64,000 bases of DNA from Parendozoicomonas callyspongiae (GTDB lineage: Bacteria > Pseudomonadota > Gammaproteobacteria > Pseudomonadales > Endozoicomonadaceae), in contig NZ_JAMFLX010000006.1 of NCBI RefSeq assembly GCF_023502345.1, positions 62,001 through 126,000 on the forward strand. The letters are read 5' to 3'. Position 1 is the stretch's first letter. The number at the start of each line of letters is the position of its first letter. The translations under genes and the position numbers were made by a program. Shown in pieces: positions 8,274-17,227 of this stretch. The notes under the pieces were generated by a model that did no database searches, was not told where the DNA came from, and worked only from the letters and a program-made list of their open reading frames with translations.

Positions 8274-9698
8274 ATGGCAGCAAGTCAGGCAAGCCAAGCA
8301 AGCCAGGTAAAGCAGCAAAGCCGCCCTCGTCTGCCCCAGGTCGGGCAAATACTGGAATCCCCTTTTCTCGAGCAGGCTATCAGTCGGCTAAGTCGTCCTA
8401 TTGTCACCGACGCTATCCGCCGGGTGATCGACGGCTATAGAAAGCAGCGTCGCTTTATCACCAGTGATGAGGATATGCAGCAGCTGCAGAATGATATCCT
8501 CTCCTCCTGTCGATCCCTGATCCGCACCCGCCAGACCCGTGTTATCAATGCCACCGGGACTGTGATTCACACCAACCTTGGTCGCTCTCCTATCAGTCCT
8601 GAACTGTGGGATGCTGTGTCTGAGGTCAATACCGGCTACAGCAACCTGGAAATCAGTCTTGCCAAAGGTAAGCGTGGTGAGCGCAAGGGCCTGGTCAATC
8701 ATCTGGTTAATGCTCTGACCGGTTCCGAAGATGCGGTGGTTGTGAATAACAATGCTGCATCAGTCTGGCTGTTACTGAACGAGCTGGCGGCAGGCAAGGA
8801 AGTTATTGTTTCCCGCGGAGAGCAGATCCAGATTGGTGGTGGTTTCCGTATCCCCGATATCATGCGAATGGCCGGTGCTAAAATGGTTGAAGTGGGCACC
8901 AGCAATATCACCACGGCTGATGACTATATAGATGCTGTGACAGAAGACACTGCACTTGTATTGATGGTACATAAGTCTAACTTTGCAGTACGCGGGTTTA
9001 CCGAGACGGCCGATATGAAAGAAGTTGCCCGTCGCCTGCCTGAGCATGTTCTGCTGGCAGTTGATCAGGGTTCCGGCCTTGTGACTGAAACTATCTCCAA
9101 AGAAGAAATTCCCGCTGACCGTTACCTGCGTCAGGGCGCTCATCTGGTCTGCTTCTCGGGCGACAAGATTATTGGTGGCCCTCAGGCCGGTATTATCTGT
9201 GGCCGCAAAGATCTGGTGAAGAAACTGGAAAAGAACCCGATGATGCGGGCTTTCCGTCCGGGCCGGGTTGTTTACTCCCTGCTGGAAGAACTGCTGGTTC
9301 GCAAGTTGAATAGTGAAGACTGTGGTCGTGGCATTGCAGAGCGCTCCCAGCTGAACCTGGAAGCCAACCGTCAGTGGGCAGAGCGAGAAGCTGCTGAACT
9401 CGGTGGCAGCCCTGAGCAGGGTAATTATGTTTCCCTGGTTGAAGATCAGTTGATTATTGGTGGCGGTACGCTCCCTGATGAGTACTACCCTTCCTGGTCT
9501 CTGGAGATAAATCTCAATAAAGCTGCCAACCAGATTCTTGATGAGCTGCGTGAGATGCCGGTACCAGTGGTGGCGGTGATCCGCAACGACAAGGTTCGTA
9601 TTAATCTCGCCACAATTTTGCCTGAAGATCGCGATGTTGTAGCCGGCCAGTTACGCAATTACTTCTTTGCTAAAGAATCCCAGGAATACGTTAAATGA
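8274..9698 (+). CDS. selA: L-seryl-tRNA(Sec) selenium transferase
   Basis: 474 residues, normal length for bacterial SelA. It converts seryl-tRNA(Sec) to selenocysteyl-tRNA(Sec) with selenophosphate and PLP. The N-terminal tRNA-binding part ([11 protein letters not shown]) is followed by the fold-type I PLP domain with [16 protein letters not shown] (about residues 91-106) and the PLP lysine in [13 protein letters not shown] (Lys298). The first 20 residues contain an Ala/Ser/Gln-rich stretch. AGAGGAAATT just before the ATG is a good ribosome site. It is translationally coupled to selB (ATGA overlap of 4 nt). selD, which makes selenophosphate, is not in this window. Confidence 0.97.
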   Translation: MAASQASQASQVKQQSRPRLPQVGQILESPFLEQAISRLSRPIVTDAIRRVIDGYRKQRRFITSDEDMQQLQNDILSSCRSLIRTRQTRVINATGTVIHTNLGRSPISPELWDAVSEVNTGYSNLEISLAKGKRGERKGLVNHLVNALTGSEDAVVVNNNAASVWLLLNELAAGKEVIVSRGEQIQIGGGFRIPDIMRMAGAKMVEVGTSNITTADDYIDAVTEDTALVLMVHKSNFAVRGFTETADMKEVARRLPEHVLLAVDQGSGLVTETISKEEIPADRYLRQGAHLVCFSGDKIIGGPQAGIICGRKDLVKKLEKNPMMRAFRPGRVVYSLLEELLVRKLNSEDCGRGIAERSQLNLEANRQWAEREAAELGGSPEQGNYVSLVEDQLIIGGGTLPDEYYPSWSLEINLNKAANQILDELREMPVPVVAVIRNDKVRINLATILPEDRDVVAGQLRNYFFAKESQEYVK

Positions 9699-11521
9699 GA
9701 GCTGTTATAGGAACAGCCGGCCACGTTGACCATGGCAAAACGGCACTGATCAAGGCTCTGACGGGTATTATGACTGCCCGTCCAAAAGAGCAGGCTCTGG
9801 GCATGACCCTCGACCTGGGTTTTGCTCATTTTGAAGGAGCTGAAGGTGAAACCGTTGGTGTGATCGACGTTCCCGGCCACGAACGATATATCCGCAACAT
9901 GGTATCCGGCGTCTGGAGTCTGGATATGGTGCTGCTGGTAGTTGCCGCTGATGAAGGCTGGATGCCGATGACCAATGATCACCTGCGGGTGATTCATGCC
10001 ATGGGCATCAAGGATATCCTGGTTGTTATCAACAAGTCCGATGCAGTGGATGCTGACACGCTGGAAATGGTGGAAGAGGAGGTGCTGGAAAAGTGCCTGG
10101 AAATCACCGACCAGATTCCAGAATCTATCTGTGTATCAGCCCTGAATGGCGACAATATTCCCCAGCTGAAAGAGATGGTTCTGCGCCATCTGCGTCGGAT
10201 GGAAGCCCAGGGAAGCGATCTTCAGAGCAGCAGTCAGAGTGCACGTGTCTACCTTGACCGGGTATTTACCGTGAACGGTATCGGTACGGTTATGACAGGC
10301 AGTCTGACCGAAGGGCCGATCAGCATTGGCGACAAGATGACTATTATGCCTGCCGGTAAGCCGGTTCAGGTCAAGGCACTGCAGTCCGGTCATAAAAATG
10401 CAGACAATGTCGATGCTGTATCCCGTGTCGCAGTTGGTCTCAAAGGTATTACCAAGAAAGAGCTGGAGCGTGGCCATTGTCTGGTTGCCAATCCGGCTGA
10501 TGCTATGGTGACCGATCATATGATTGTGCGTCTGGCAGAAGGCTTTACCGAAGGGCGTAATAACCGTGAGGTTGAAGTGGCTCTGGGCAGTGCCCACAGT
10601 CTGGCCCGTCTGCACCATATTCGTGGTACCCGTCTGGCGCGACTGGTGCTGAGTAATAAAGTCACGGCATTCTGGAACCAGCCTTTCGTTATTATTCGAA
10701 ATGGTGGTAGTGATCTGCTGTTCAGCGGTCGAGTGGTCTGGAGTGGTGCAGTAGAAGCACGCCGTCGTGCAGATCTGTACGAAATTCTGGAAGCTCTGCC
10801 GGAGCAGCCGGAAGAACAGGACCGTCTACAGCTGAGTCTGGATTTCCATGGTTATATCCACCGTGATGCCCTGCATGGCTGCGAAGCCCTTTCTTTTATG
10901 GAGGATGCCAGCAGCTGTGTGGATATGAATGGCTGGCTGGTGAGTCATACCTTCCATAAAGAAGCCAATGAGCGTGTGCAGGAAACCCTGAAAAATGAGG
11001 GTACTGCGCTGAGTGGTCCGGAACTCGCCAGTAAGCTGAATATCGAACAGGCAGTAATGGATGAAATCCTCAAGGGCCTGAAGGGTGAAAACCTGATTCA
11101 TATGTCCGGCGGTGCCTGGGTTCTTGGTGGTGGTTCATCGGAAGATGATCTGGGTGAAAAGGGCCGCGTGCTGCTGAAGATGATTCGCGAAGCAGCAGAG
11201 AGCGGTCTGGAAGCATCCAAAACCAAGGTTCCCGGTGGACAGAAAGAGCTGCGTAACCTGGTGCATCTCGGTTTTGTGGTTCCCATGGAAGACCAGATTT
11301 ACTACTACAAAGAGGTTTATGACCGTCTGGTCAGCGCCATCTTGAAGGGTATGTCTATCGGTGAAGTCGTCGCTCTGGGTGAGGCTAAAGACCGTACCGG
11401 ATTAAGCCGGAAATATATGATTCCTGTCCTCAATCGAATGGAACGGGATGGTTGGGTCAAACGGAACGATTCAGACCGCGTGGTGCTGAAGGTTCCCGGA
11501 CAGGAGGCGGAAGCCGCATGA
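9695..11521 (+). CDS. selB: Selenocysteine-specific elongation factor SelB
   Basis: 608 residues, close to E. coli SelB (614). The N-terminal GTPase has the G1 motif [11 protein letters not shown] (residues 6-16), [12 protein letters not shown] (G3) and NKSD (G4), then two beta-barrel domains and C-terminal winged-helix repeats that bind the SECIS hairpin. Family knowledge: SelB-GTP brings selenocysteyl-tRNA to UGA codons followed by a SECIS element. It overlaps selA by 4 nt and grdX by 4 nt, so the three are one operon. Its clients in this window are grdA and grdB. Confidence 0.97.
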   Translation: MRAVIGTAGHVDHGKTALIKALTGIMTARPKEQALGMTLDLGFAHFEGAEGETVGVIDVPGHERYIRNMVSGVWSLDMVLLVVAADEGWMPMTNDHLRVIHAMGIKDILVVINKSDAVDADTLEMVEEEVLEKCLEITDQIPESICVSALNGDNIPQLKEMVLRHLRRMEAQGSDLQSSSQSARVYLDRVFTVNGIGTVMTGSLTEGPISIGDKMTIMPAGKPVQVKALQSGHKNADNVDAVSRVAVGLKGITKKELERGHCLVANPADAMVTDHMIVRLAEGFTEGRNNREVEVALGSAHSLARLHHIRGTRLARLVLSNKVTAFWNQPFVIIRNGGSDLLFSGRVVWSGAVEARRRADLYEILEALPEQPEEQDRLQLSLDFHGYIHRDALHGCEALSFMEDASSCVDMNGWLVSHTFHKEANERVQETLKNEGTALSGPELASKLNIEQAVMDEILKGLKGENLIHMSGGAWVLGGGSSEDDLGEKGRVLLKMIREAAESGLEASKTKVPGGQKELRNLVHLGFVVPMEDQIYYYKEVYDRLVSAILKGMSIGEVVALGEAKDRTGLSRKYMIPVLNRMERDGWVKRNDSDRVVLKVPGQEAEAA

Positions 11522-11925
11522 GTGAATTACTGATTATTACCAACAACCCCAAGGTTGCTGAAAAACTGTCCCGCTTTAAGCAGGATTTCTGCGAAAGCTA
11601 TGAGGATGTGCTGAAAACAGCACGTAACCATGTGCATGCCGGTGCAAGGCTGGTGACTCATCCTCTGGCTGGCAGTGTTAAGCCGGGCGAAAGCCCCTAC
11701 CGCTCAGTAGTTGTTGATACCGATAATACTGGACTGGATATGCAGTCGCTGGAAATCATTGAAAATGCACTGGATCGTTACACGATCATGGTGAATGCCA
11801 GAACTTATGCCCGCCAGTACAATGACCAGATTCTGGCTGACTTCCAGGTTATCGACGGTCAGCTGCTGCTGTCCGGCCTGAGCTCTATTCAGGGTGTTGG
11901 TACACTGCCGTCTACAATGGCGTAA
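11518..11925 (+). CDS. grdX: GrdX family protein
   Basis: 135 residues, starting at the ATG that overlaps the selB stop (ATGA), with CAGGAGG upstream. The protein begins [17 protein letters not shown] and contains HPLAGSVKPGESPYRSVVVD, as in GrdX proteins encoded in clostridial glycine-reductase operons. The function of GrdX is not established. Its fusion to the selA-selB operon ties selenocysteine machinery to the glycine-reductase genes 3.5 kb downstream. A hairpin follows, then two unrelated genes. Confidence 0.85.
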   Translation: MSELLIITNNPKVAEKLSRFKQDFCESYEDVLKTARNHVHAGARLVTHPLAGSVKPGESPYRSVVVDTDNTGLDMQSLEIIENALDRYTIMVNARTYARQYNDQILADFQVIDGQLLLSGLSSIQGVGTLPSTMA

Positions 11926-11939
11926 AATATCTGTTTTCC

Positions 11940-11968
11940 GTGGTTGTCTCTGGGGCGGAGGCAACCAC
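11940..11968 (+). terminator. Hairpin after grdX
   Basis: GTGGTTG and CAACCAC pair perfectly, with inner CTC/GAG pairing, 15 nt after the grdX stop. No T-run follows, so termination is only suggested. The rest of the 298-bp gap to the WD40 gene shows nothing recognisable. Confidence 0.4.
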
Positions 11969-12223
11969 AATCTATCTCCCCTATTCTGAAATCTTTCTGT
12001 TTAATCATCATATAATGCCGTTTCCCAAATTTTTGCTCTGAACGTTCTGGTAGAGAAAGAAGGGAAGGCGTAGCCGCTGAAAACAGTGGTGTGGCGTTGA
12101 TCTAAAATGGCGCAATAACAAACTTTTCTCATAACCAAATGGTTAGACAGGCTACTGAAAAGGGAATGTGAGGCTGTTTCTTATGTCGAAAGAATATCAA
12201 CAAAAAACGGGGAAACAGTTGCT

Positions 12224-13678
12224 ATGGAATCCATCAATAAACCTCCTGGCGGGCAAGCATCTCAAGACATCTCTTGCTTATATACAGATCAAAAAGTTGT
12301 CAGAGTGGTGGAGCCAGAAGCGGACGCCGGATTGATAACCGGTGAGGAGTTTTACAGGAAGCTCGATTATGTCTGCTGGAAAGAGATGCAAAAAAAACTT
12401 ACCGCCAGAGATATGCTGACACTTGCGCATGTTTCCAGTATTTTCTATCAGAATAATGTTACGCAGGATCCGCTGGGCCTCAGTCGACATCAGATCCTGA
12501 CCAATTTTTTTTTGGAAAAATATTATCACACTAATCCGAATATCCAGTCCTTGTACCTTAACAGTATGCCGTTAGGTTTTTCCCGGCAGTGCCAGCCCAA
12601 TTCTCCTTTCAGACTGTGGTTGAGTAAGAACTTTGATGAGCTGGAGCAGGCGTGGGTTATGGGTGGGGTATTAAGGCAGGCTGCCTTGCTCCGCCATTTG
12701 AGCAATCGGGCCGGTAAGGCTGAAAATATTGCCACCCTGGAACAAGATATTACTATCAGGTGCATGGCAATCACCTCTGACAGGCAGGTAATTGCTTACC
12801 GTTGTGAAGCAATCCTGAAAATTTGTGACCTGAATCAGGATCAGGATAATCTGGGTAAACAGCCTGTCGTCTCCCTGACGGAAAGCCTCGACATGGTCGA
12901 GTGCATGGCATCTGCCGCCAACGGACTGGTGATTACTGCTTCCTGGGTTAGGGACCTGAAAGTATGGGATATGAATAGATCTCTCAGTGAAAGGTGTATC
13001 GCTACTCTGACAGGGCACGCAGGAACGATTACTTGCCTGGTGACTACCCCTGAAGGATATGTCATTTCTGGCTCTACTGATCGCACCCTGAAGGTCTGGA
13101 ATCTGCAGAAGCCCCCGGGTAACGAGTGTACCACCACCCTGACAGGGCATGAAGACAGGATTAACTGCGTGGCTGTCTGCCTCAATGGATTAGTGATTTC
13201 AGGCTCTGATGACAAGACCCTGAAAGTCTGGGATTTGCAGAAGCCCCAGGGTAACGAGTGTATCGCGATCTTTAAAGGGCATGAAGGCTCGATTAACTGT
13301 GTGGCTGTCTGCCCCGATGGGTTGGTGATTTCAGGCTCTGATGACAAGACCCTGAAAGTCTGGAACATGAAGAAAGCTTCAGGTAACGAGTGTACCGCCA
13401 CCCTGACAGGCCATGAAGAATCGGTTGAGTGCGTTGCCATCGCTTCCGATGGACGAGTGGTCTCTGCTTCTTCTGATCATACCCTGAAATTATGGGACTT
13501 AACCAATGCTCCAGGTAGGGAGTGTGTTGCCACTCTGACCGGGCACAATCAAAAGATTGGTTGCCTGGTCAGCGATCCTGGCGGGCTGGTGGTCTCTTCT
13601 TCTGGTGATAAGACCCTGAGAATCTGGGACCCCTATCGGCTCATTAATTGCGCCGAAAAAACAAATGATCTGAATTAA
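12224..13678 (+). CDS. F-box-like plus seven-bladed WD40 repeat protein
   Basis: 484 residues. Residues 47-78 (LDYVCWKEMQ, KLTARDMLTLAHVSSIFY) follow the hydrophobic spacing of a eukaryotic F-box. After a linker, seven WD40 units can be counted from about residue 165 to the end; the last five are textbook (TLTGH, then SGSDDKTLKVWDL-type ends), while the first two are more divergent. Seven units would close one beta-propeller. F-box/WD40 proteins in eukaryotes recruit targets to SCF ubiquitin ligases; a bacterial copy suggests a host-acting effector, which is inference. No signal peptide is present. It overlaps the next, convergent gene by 4 nt. Confidence 0.8.
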   Translation: MESINKPPGGQASQDISCLYTDQKVVRVVEPEADAGLITGEEFYRKLDYVCWKEMQKKLTARDMLTLAHVSSIFYQNNVTQDPLGLSRHQILTNFFLEKYYHTNPNIQSLYLNSMPLGFSRQCQPNSPFRLWLSKNFDELEQAWVMGGVLRQAALLRHLSNRAGKAENIATLEQDITIRCMAITSDRQVIAYRCEAILKICDLNQDQDNLGKQPVVSLTESLDMVECMASAANGLVITASWVRDLKVWDMNRSLSERCIATLTGHAGTITCLVTTPEGYVISGSTDRTLKVWNLQKPPGNECTTTLTGHEDRINCVAVCLNGLVISGSDDKTLKVWDLQKPQGNECIAIFKGHEGSINCVAVCPDGLVISGSDDKTLKVWNMKKASGNECTATLTGHEESVECVAIASDGRVVSASSDHTLKLWDLTNAPGRECVATLTGHNQKIGCLVSDPGGLVVSSSGDKTLRIWDPYRLINCAEKTNDLN

Positions 13679-15153
13679 GATTGTACTTTTTCAAGCCTCT
13701 TCAACCTTTGTATATTTCTCTGTTTCTTCTGCAAATTTTTAGCTTGTGTGGCCATGTCCATTCCGCCTTTAATGAGTTTTCTTCGTTTTCTTCGTTTTTT
13801 TCGTGGCCCCTTGGGGTTTATTTGCCCGGTTGGGCAGCTTACCATTGTACTTGATTTTGTTTGTGGTTGGTCACAGCTCATTGCAGAGGTAGGTGGGAAG
13901 AGTGTCGCTACTGGCGACCTCGCCGAAAGGGATGATGGTTGTTCTTGCCTCATGCTTGTTTCAATCATCACTGGTGAGGGTGCGTTTTGCTGTAGCTTCT
14001 CCTTCATTTCTTTCAAATTTTCCTCTAGTTCGCTCACCTTTGCTTGCAGTTGCAGATTTTCGAGCATGTATTGGTCAGCCGATGTTTGCTTGTTCTTGAG
14101 CTCCTCAATTGATATTTGATATTCACTGTTTTGCTGGCGGAGTTCCTCGATTGAAGCATGACATTCACCGTTTTGCTGGCTGAGTTCCTTGATTGAAGCA
14201 TGATATCCACTGTTTTGCTTACTGAGTTCCTCGATTGAAGCATGATATTCACCGTTTTGCTGGCGAAGTTCCTTGATTGAAGCATGATGTTCACCGTTTT
14301 GCTTGCTTAATTCTTCAGCTTTTTTGCATATATCATCCAGCTTTGCATCCTTATTCAGTCCAAATATGTCAATGAGACTTTGACGTGTATTGTTATGACT
14401 CTTCATAAGATCACCTATATTTTGATATGCACCTTTGTCCCAGATGGTAATATCCTGTTTCTCGGAAGTGCTTGGGTCTAATAGGCTGGGTATTGTAAGA
14501 GTTGTGAAATGGTCTCTATGTTCTGCTGTTAATTGATTTTTTGCCACCCGAAGCTGATTAACTAGTCGGCTGTAATTCGTACAGTGAGTTTGCAGCTTCC
14601 AAAATGTGTCATCCAGATTGGTTCCTTGAGGGATTGATGAGGAAATGTTTCGCAGACATTGCTTGAGCCGCTCTATCGTTTTTTGCTGATCTATTAAAGC
14701 TTGAGAGTAACTGAGCCCACCTTTCATAACTGTGACTGAAGTGTTGTCTGAGGTATCAGTTCCTGGCACCGCCTTGGAGAGGTATTGTAAGGACGGGCTA
14801 GCTTGTAATGCCTTGTACGCTTCAATTACTGGCCCTGTTAAAAAGCTCCAGTGATTATGATAAAGGAGCTGGTGATGCAACTGTTCATTTGTGCTGTGGA
14901 AGGTTTGAGTACCTCTGTCATATATGGGAGTAAAAAGCTGTTGCGGTGGGGGGGGCTGAGTCTGCCATAGGGGACGGTGATACGGCTGGGGAGGCCGAGG
15001 TGCTATGGGCTGTGGGTTCATATATGCTGGGTTGGTTGCAGGTGTCCCGGGGTAGGGAGGGGGGGGAAGAGGAATCGGATGCGATACCTGGCTGTAAATC
15101 AGTGATGATGAGTGGGGTTTCCCTTGATTGTTTGAAGTTTGACACTGGTACAT
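13675..15153 (-). CDS. Proline-rich coiled-coil protein with 14-residue repeats and polybasic tail
   Basis: 492 residues; no known family. GAGGATAAATT precedes the ATG at 15153. The first 75 residues are Pro/Gln/Tyr-rich (LPPPPYPGTPATNP). A helical middle (about residues 150-280) leads to about five copies of a 14-residue unit of the form QNGEYHASIEELSK, then a leucine-zipper-like coiled coil (LQLQAKVSELEENLKEMKEK). The C-terminus is strongly basic (GPRKKRRKRRKLIKGG) and resembles a nuclear-localisation signal. A secreted, host-directed protein is possible, but no secretion signal is evident. The gene converges on the WD40 gene, and both sit inside the selenium/glycine-reductase island. Confidence 0.65.
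   Translation of the reverse strand: MYQCQTSNNQGKPHSSSLIYSQVSHPIPLPPPPYPGTPATNPAYMNPQPIAPRPPQPYHRPLWQTQPPPPQQLFTPIYDRGTQTFHSTNEQLHHQLLYHNHWSFLTGPVIEAYKALQASPSLQYLSKAVPGTDTSDNTSVTVMKGGLSYSQALIDQQKTIERLKQCLRNISSSIPQGTNLDDTFWKLQTHCTNYSRLVNQLRVAKNQLTAEHRDHFTTLTIPSLLDPSTSEKQDITIWDKGAYQNIGDLMKSHNNTRQSLIDIFGLNKDAKLDDICKKAEELSKQNGEHHASIKELRQQNGEYHASIEELSKQNSGYHASIKELSQQNGECHASIEELRQQNSEYQISIEELKNKQTSADQYMLENLQLQAKVSELEENLKEMKEKLQQNAPSPVMIETSMRQEQPSSLSARSPVATLFPPTSAMSCDQPQTKSSTMVSCPTGQINPKGPRKKRRKRRKLIKGGMDMATQAKNLQKKQRNIQRLKRLEKVQS
14108..14317 (-). repeat. Five tandem 42-bp coding repeats
   Basis: Units of 42 bp recur about five times with few differences, each containing GATATTCACCGTTTTGCT-like sequence on the plus strand. 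The length is a multiple of three, so each unit encodes 14 residues, two heptads of coiled coil. Copy number may vary between strains. Confidence 0.85.
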
Positions 15154-15379
15154 AATTTATCCTCATATTTAAATATTTTAAGGTTTTGTCTTCTTTTGAC
15201 TTCGTCTGCCTACAAAAAATCGCTGTAACTAACATCCTTGTTATACGTAAAAACAACAATCGTTAAAGTTAGGCAAAGAGAGTTTGCTTCAAATCAATAT
15301 TTGTTACCTCTGATAGGTTCATGATTGGCACCAACTTAGGCAGCAACAGAATCAACCAGCAATTTCAGAGAGAATGAAT

Positions 15380-15393
15380 TTGATTCTCATGAA
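15380..15393 (+). promoter_or_regulatory. FNR/Anr-like site before trxB-grd genes
   Basis: TTGATTCTCATGAA differs from the FNR consensus TTGAT-N4-ATCAA at one position. It ends 54 nt before the trxB start. It overlaps a second palindrome, GAGAAT-N7-ATTCTC, at 15370-15388, which has a distant resemblance to a Fur box. Anaerobic induction of glycine reductase would fit, but the prediction rests on one site. Confidence 0.4.
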
Positions 15394-15447
15394 TGTGTTC
15401 TGGTAATCAAGTTATTGCCTGCACGAAACAGAATGGACGGAGCATTC

Positions 15448-16656
15448 ATGTCAGACATTCTTGACGTTGTTATTGTTGGTGGTGGCGCTGGTGGTATGTC
15501 TGCGGGCGTTTATTGTGCACGCGGTAAAATGAGCACCGTGATTCTGGAAGCTAGTGCAAAAACTGGCGGCCAGGCTGCAAAAACCAACGAACTGGAAAAC
15601 TATCCTGGTATCGACCAGGCTACCGGCCCCGACATCATGGGCGCCTTCCGCAAGCATTGTGAGCGTTTTGGTGTTGAGTTCCAGCGCGGCACTGTAAGCG
15701 GTATCAAGGTAGAAGATAACGGTTTTATCAAGCAGGTTACCACCAAAGAAGGTGAAGTCCTGCGAGCCCGCACCGTAATCGTTGCAACTGGTGCTCAGCC
15801 TCGTATTCTTGGTATCAAGGGCGAGCGCGAATTCACCAGTAAGGGTGTTTCCTACTGCGCAACCTGCGATGCAGACTTCTTTGAAGAGCTGGATATCGTC
15901 GTTGTTGGTTCCGGTAACACTGCAGTAGAAGAATCTGTATTCCTGACCAAGTTCGTTAACAGCATCAAGATGATTGTGCTGCACGACGAAGGCGTTTTGG
16001 ATGCAGACCGTACTGCTCAAGAGCAGGCATTCGCCAACGACAAGATCGACTTCGTGTGGAACTCCACAGTTGAAGAAATCTGCGGCGAAGAGCTGGTTAA
16101 CGGTGTTAAGGTCAAGAACCTGAAGACTGGTGAAATCAGCGAAATCGAATGTGATGGCGTGTTCATGTTCGTAGGTACCGTGCCTAACACAGACTTCCTG
16201 GAAGGCACTGTAGAACTGGCTAAGGGCGGCTACATCAAGGTAGACGACCAGATGGCTACTAACGTTCCTGGCGTATTCGGCGCTGGTGACGTTAACGACA
16301 AATTCCTGCGTCAGGTTGTTACCGCCGCCGCTGACGGTGCTATCGCAGCCGTTGCCGCCGAGCGTTACATGCAGGAAGAAGAGAACTGGCAGGAGCGAGT
16401 TCTGGAAGCAGAAGGCGACGTCGCCGTTATGTTCTGGAACCCACTGGACAAGGACGGTATCGCTCTGATGCCTGAGCTGGAAGCTTTCTGCAAAGAGAAA
16501 GAACTGCCTCTGGTGACTGTTGACACTTATAAGAGTCAGAATATCTCCGGCCGCTACAATGTTGAAGACATCCCGACTGTTGTTCGTTTTAGCAAGGGTC
16601 AGGAAGTTAAGCGCGTCGTTCGTCCGACTGCTGAAGAATTGCAACAGCTGGCTTAA
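15448..16656 (+). CDS. trxB: Thioredoxin reductase with C-terminal thioredoxin-like extension
   Basis: 402 residues from the ATG at 15448, which has GGAG 7 nt upstream. Residues 1-310 form a standard NADPH/FAD thioredoxin reductase: GGGAGGMSAG dinucleotide site, redox pair CATC (Cys137/Cys140), GSGNTAVEES and GVFGAGDV. The remaining 90 residues (VAVMFWNPLDKDG to the end, with EDIPTVVRF) look like a thioredoxin fold without a CxxC. Ordinary TrxB is about 315 residues. With trxA directly downstream it should pass electrons from NADPH to selenoprotein A of glycine reductase. It heads the trxB-trxA-grd cluster. Confidence 0.9.
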   Translation: MSDILDVVIVGGGAGGMSAGVYCARGKMSTVILEASAKTGGQAAKTNELENYPGIDQATGPDIMGAFRKHCERFGVEFQRGTVSGIKVEDNGFIKQVTTKEGEVLRARTVIVATGAQPRILGIKGEREFTSKGVSYCATCDADFFEELDIVVVGSGNTAVEESVFLTKFVNSIKMIVLHDEGVLDADRTAQEQAFANDKIDFVWNSTVEEICGEELVNGVKVKNLKTGEISEIECDGVFMFVGTVPNTDFLEGTVELAKGGYIKVDDQMATNVPGVFGAGDVNDKFLRQVVTAAADGAIAAVAAERYMQEEENWQERVLEAEGDVAVMFWNPLDKDGIALMPELEAFCKEKELPLVTVDTYKSQNISGRYNVEDIPTVVRFSKGQEVKRVVRPTAEELQQLA

Positions 16657-16682
16657 TCGCCAGCTCACATTTGGAGTGAGTC

Positions 16683-17000
16683 ATGCTCGAGATTACTAAA
16701 GACAACTTCGACGAAGAAGTTAAAAACTTCGATGGCGTTGTAATGATTGATTTCTGGGGTGAGACCTGTGGTCGCTGCCTGGAACTGATGCCTGACGTTG
16801 TTGCTCTGGCTGAAAAATACGATGGCAAAATGAAGTTCGCTAAACTGAACATCAAAGGTAACCGTCGTCTGGCCATGGGGCAGGGCGTTATGGGTCTGCC
16901 TTCCATCGTTTTCTTCGAAAAGGGTGAGAAGAAAGAACACCTGTCCGGTGAAGAGCTGAGCATCGAAGAAATCGAAAACACTGTTAAGACTTACTGCTAA
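16683..17000 (+). CDS. trxA: Thioredoxin with CGRC active site
   Basis: 105 residues, normal for thioredoxin. The active site is WGETCGRC (Cys29 and Cys32), in place of the usual WCGPC; atypical active sites are known for thioredoxins of clostridial glycine-reductase operons. The cis-proline loop MGLPSIVFFEKG is present. GGAGTGAG precedes the ATG, and the gene begins 26 nt after trxB. The expected partners are TrxB (reductant) and GrdA (electron acceptor). Inverted repeats follow before grdA. Confidence 0.93.
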   Translation: MLEITKDNFDEEVKNFDGVVMIDFWGETCGRCLELMPDVVALAEKYDGKMKFAKLNIKGNRRLAMGQGVMGLPSIVFFEKGEKKEHLSGEELSIEEIENTVKTYC

Positions 17001-17001
17001 T

Positions 17002-17067
17002 CAAATTAATTAATTTGCGGTATTTGAATTAATTAAGGCACGTCTTAGAAGTTAATTAATTAACTTC
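17002..17067. repeat. Cluster of TTAATTAA palindromes between trxA and grdA
   Basis: Two perfect palindromes, CAAATTAATTAATTTG (17002-17017) and GAAGTTAATTAATTAACTTC (17048-17067), flank a third, imperfect one around 17024-17037 (TGAATTAATTAAGG). All share AATTAATT. They lie right after the trxA stop. Possible roles are mRNA-stabilising hairpins, processing sites or a regulator-binding array. Confidence 0.6.
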
Positions 17068-17096
17068 CGCTTTTAAAAAGCAGTGTAATGAATTTT

Positions 17097-17116
17097 GACC
17101 CACTTTTGGGTGGGTC
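17097..17116 (+). terminator. Hairpin upstream of grdA
   Basis: GACCCAC and GTGGGTC pair perfectly around TTTTGG. No T-run follows. It may be a partial terminator or an mRNA-processing/stability element setting grdA expression apart from trxA; selenoprotein A would be needed in larger amounts. Confidence 0.45.
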
Positions 17117-17227
17117 AGATTATCACTGGAAGGATTCGGTGATTATTGATTCCGGAAGAATCAGAAAATTTCTAGGGGGCAGTTATTGATTTAGCTGTCA
17201 GATATTGACTCGCTAAGAGCCATAGCC

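Noticed and set aside
14108-14317. Possible CRISPR array
   Set aside because: Repeat units abut without unique spacers and keep a coding frame, as do those at 32303-33900.
15154-15447. Glycine riboswitch upstream of the grd genes
   Set aside because: The conserved aptamer segments were not found here, nor in the gaps at 11926-12223, 17678-17931 or 20666-20827.
15451-16668. 405-codon open frame antisense to trxB
   Set aside because: The sense strand encodes a full thioredoxin reductase. The antisense frame arises from strongly biased codon use, and its product has no recognisable features.
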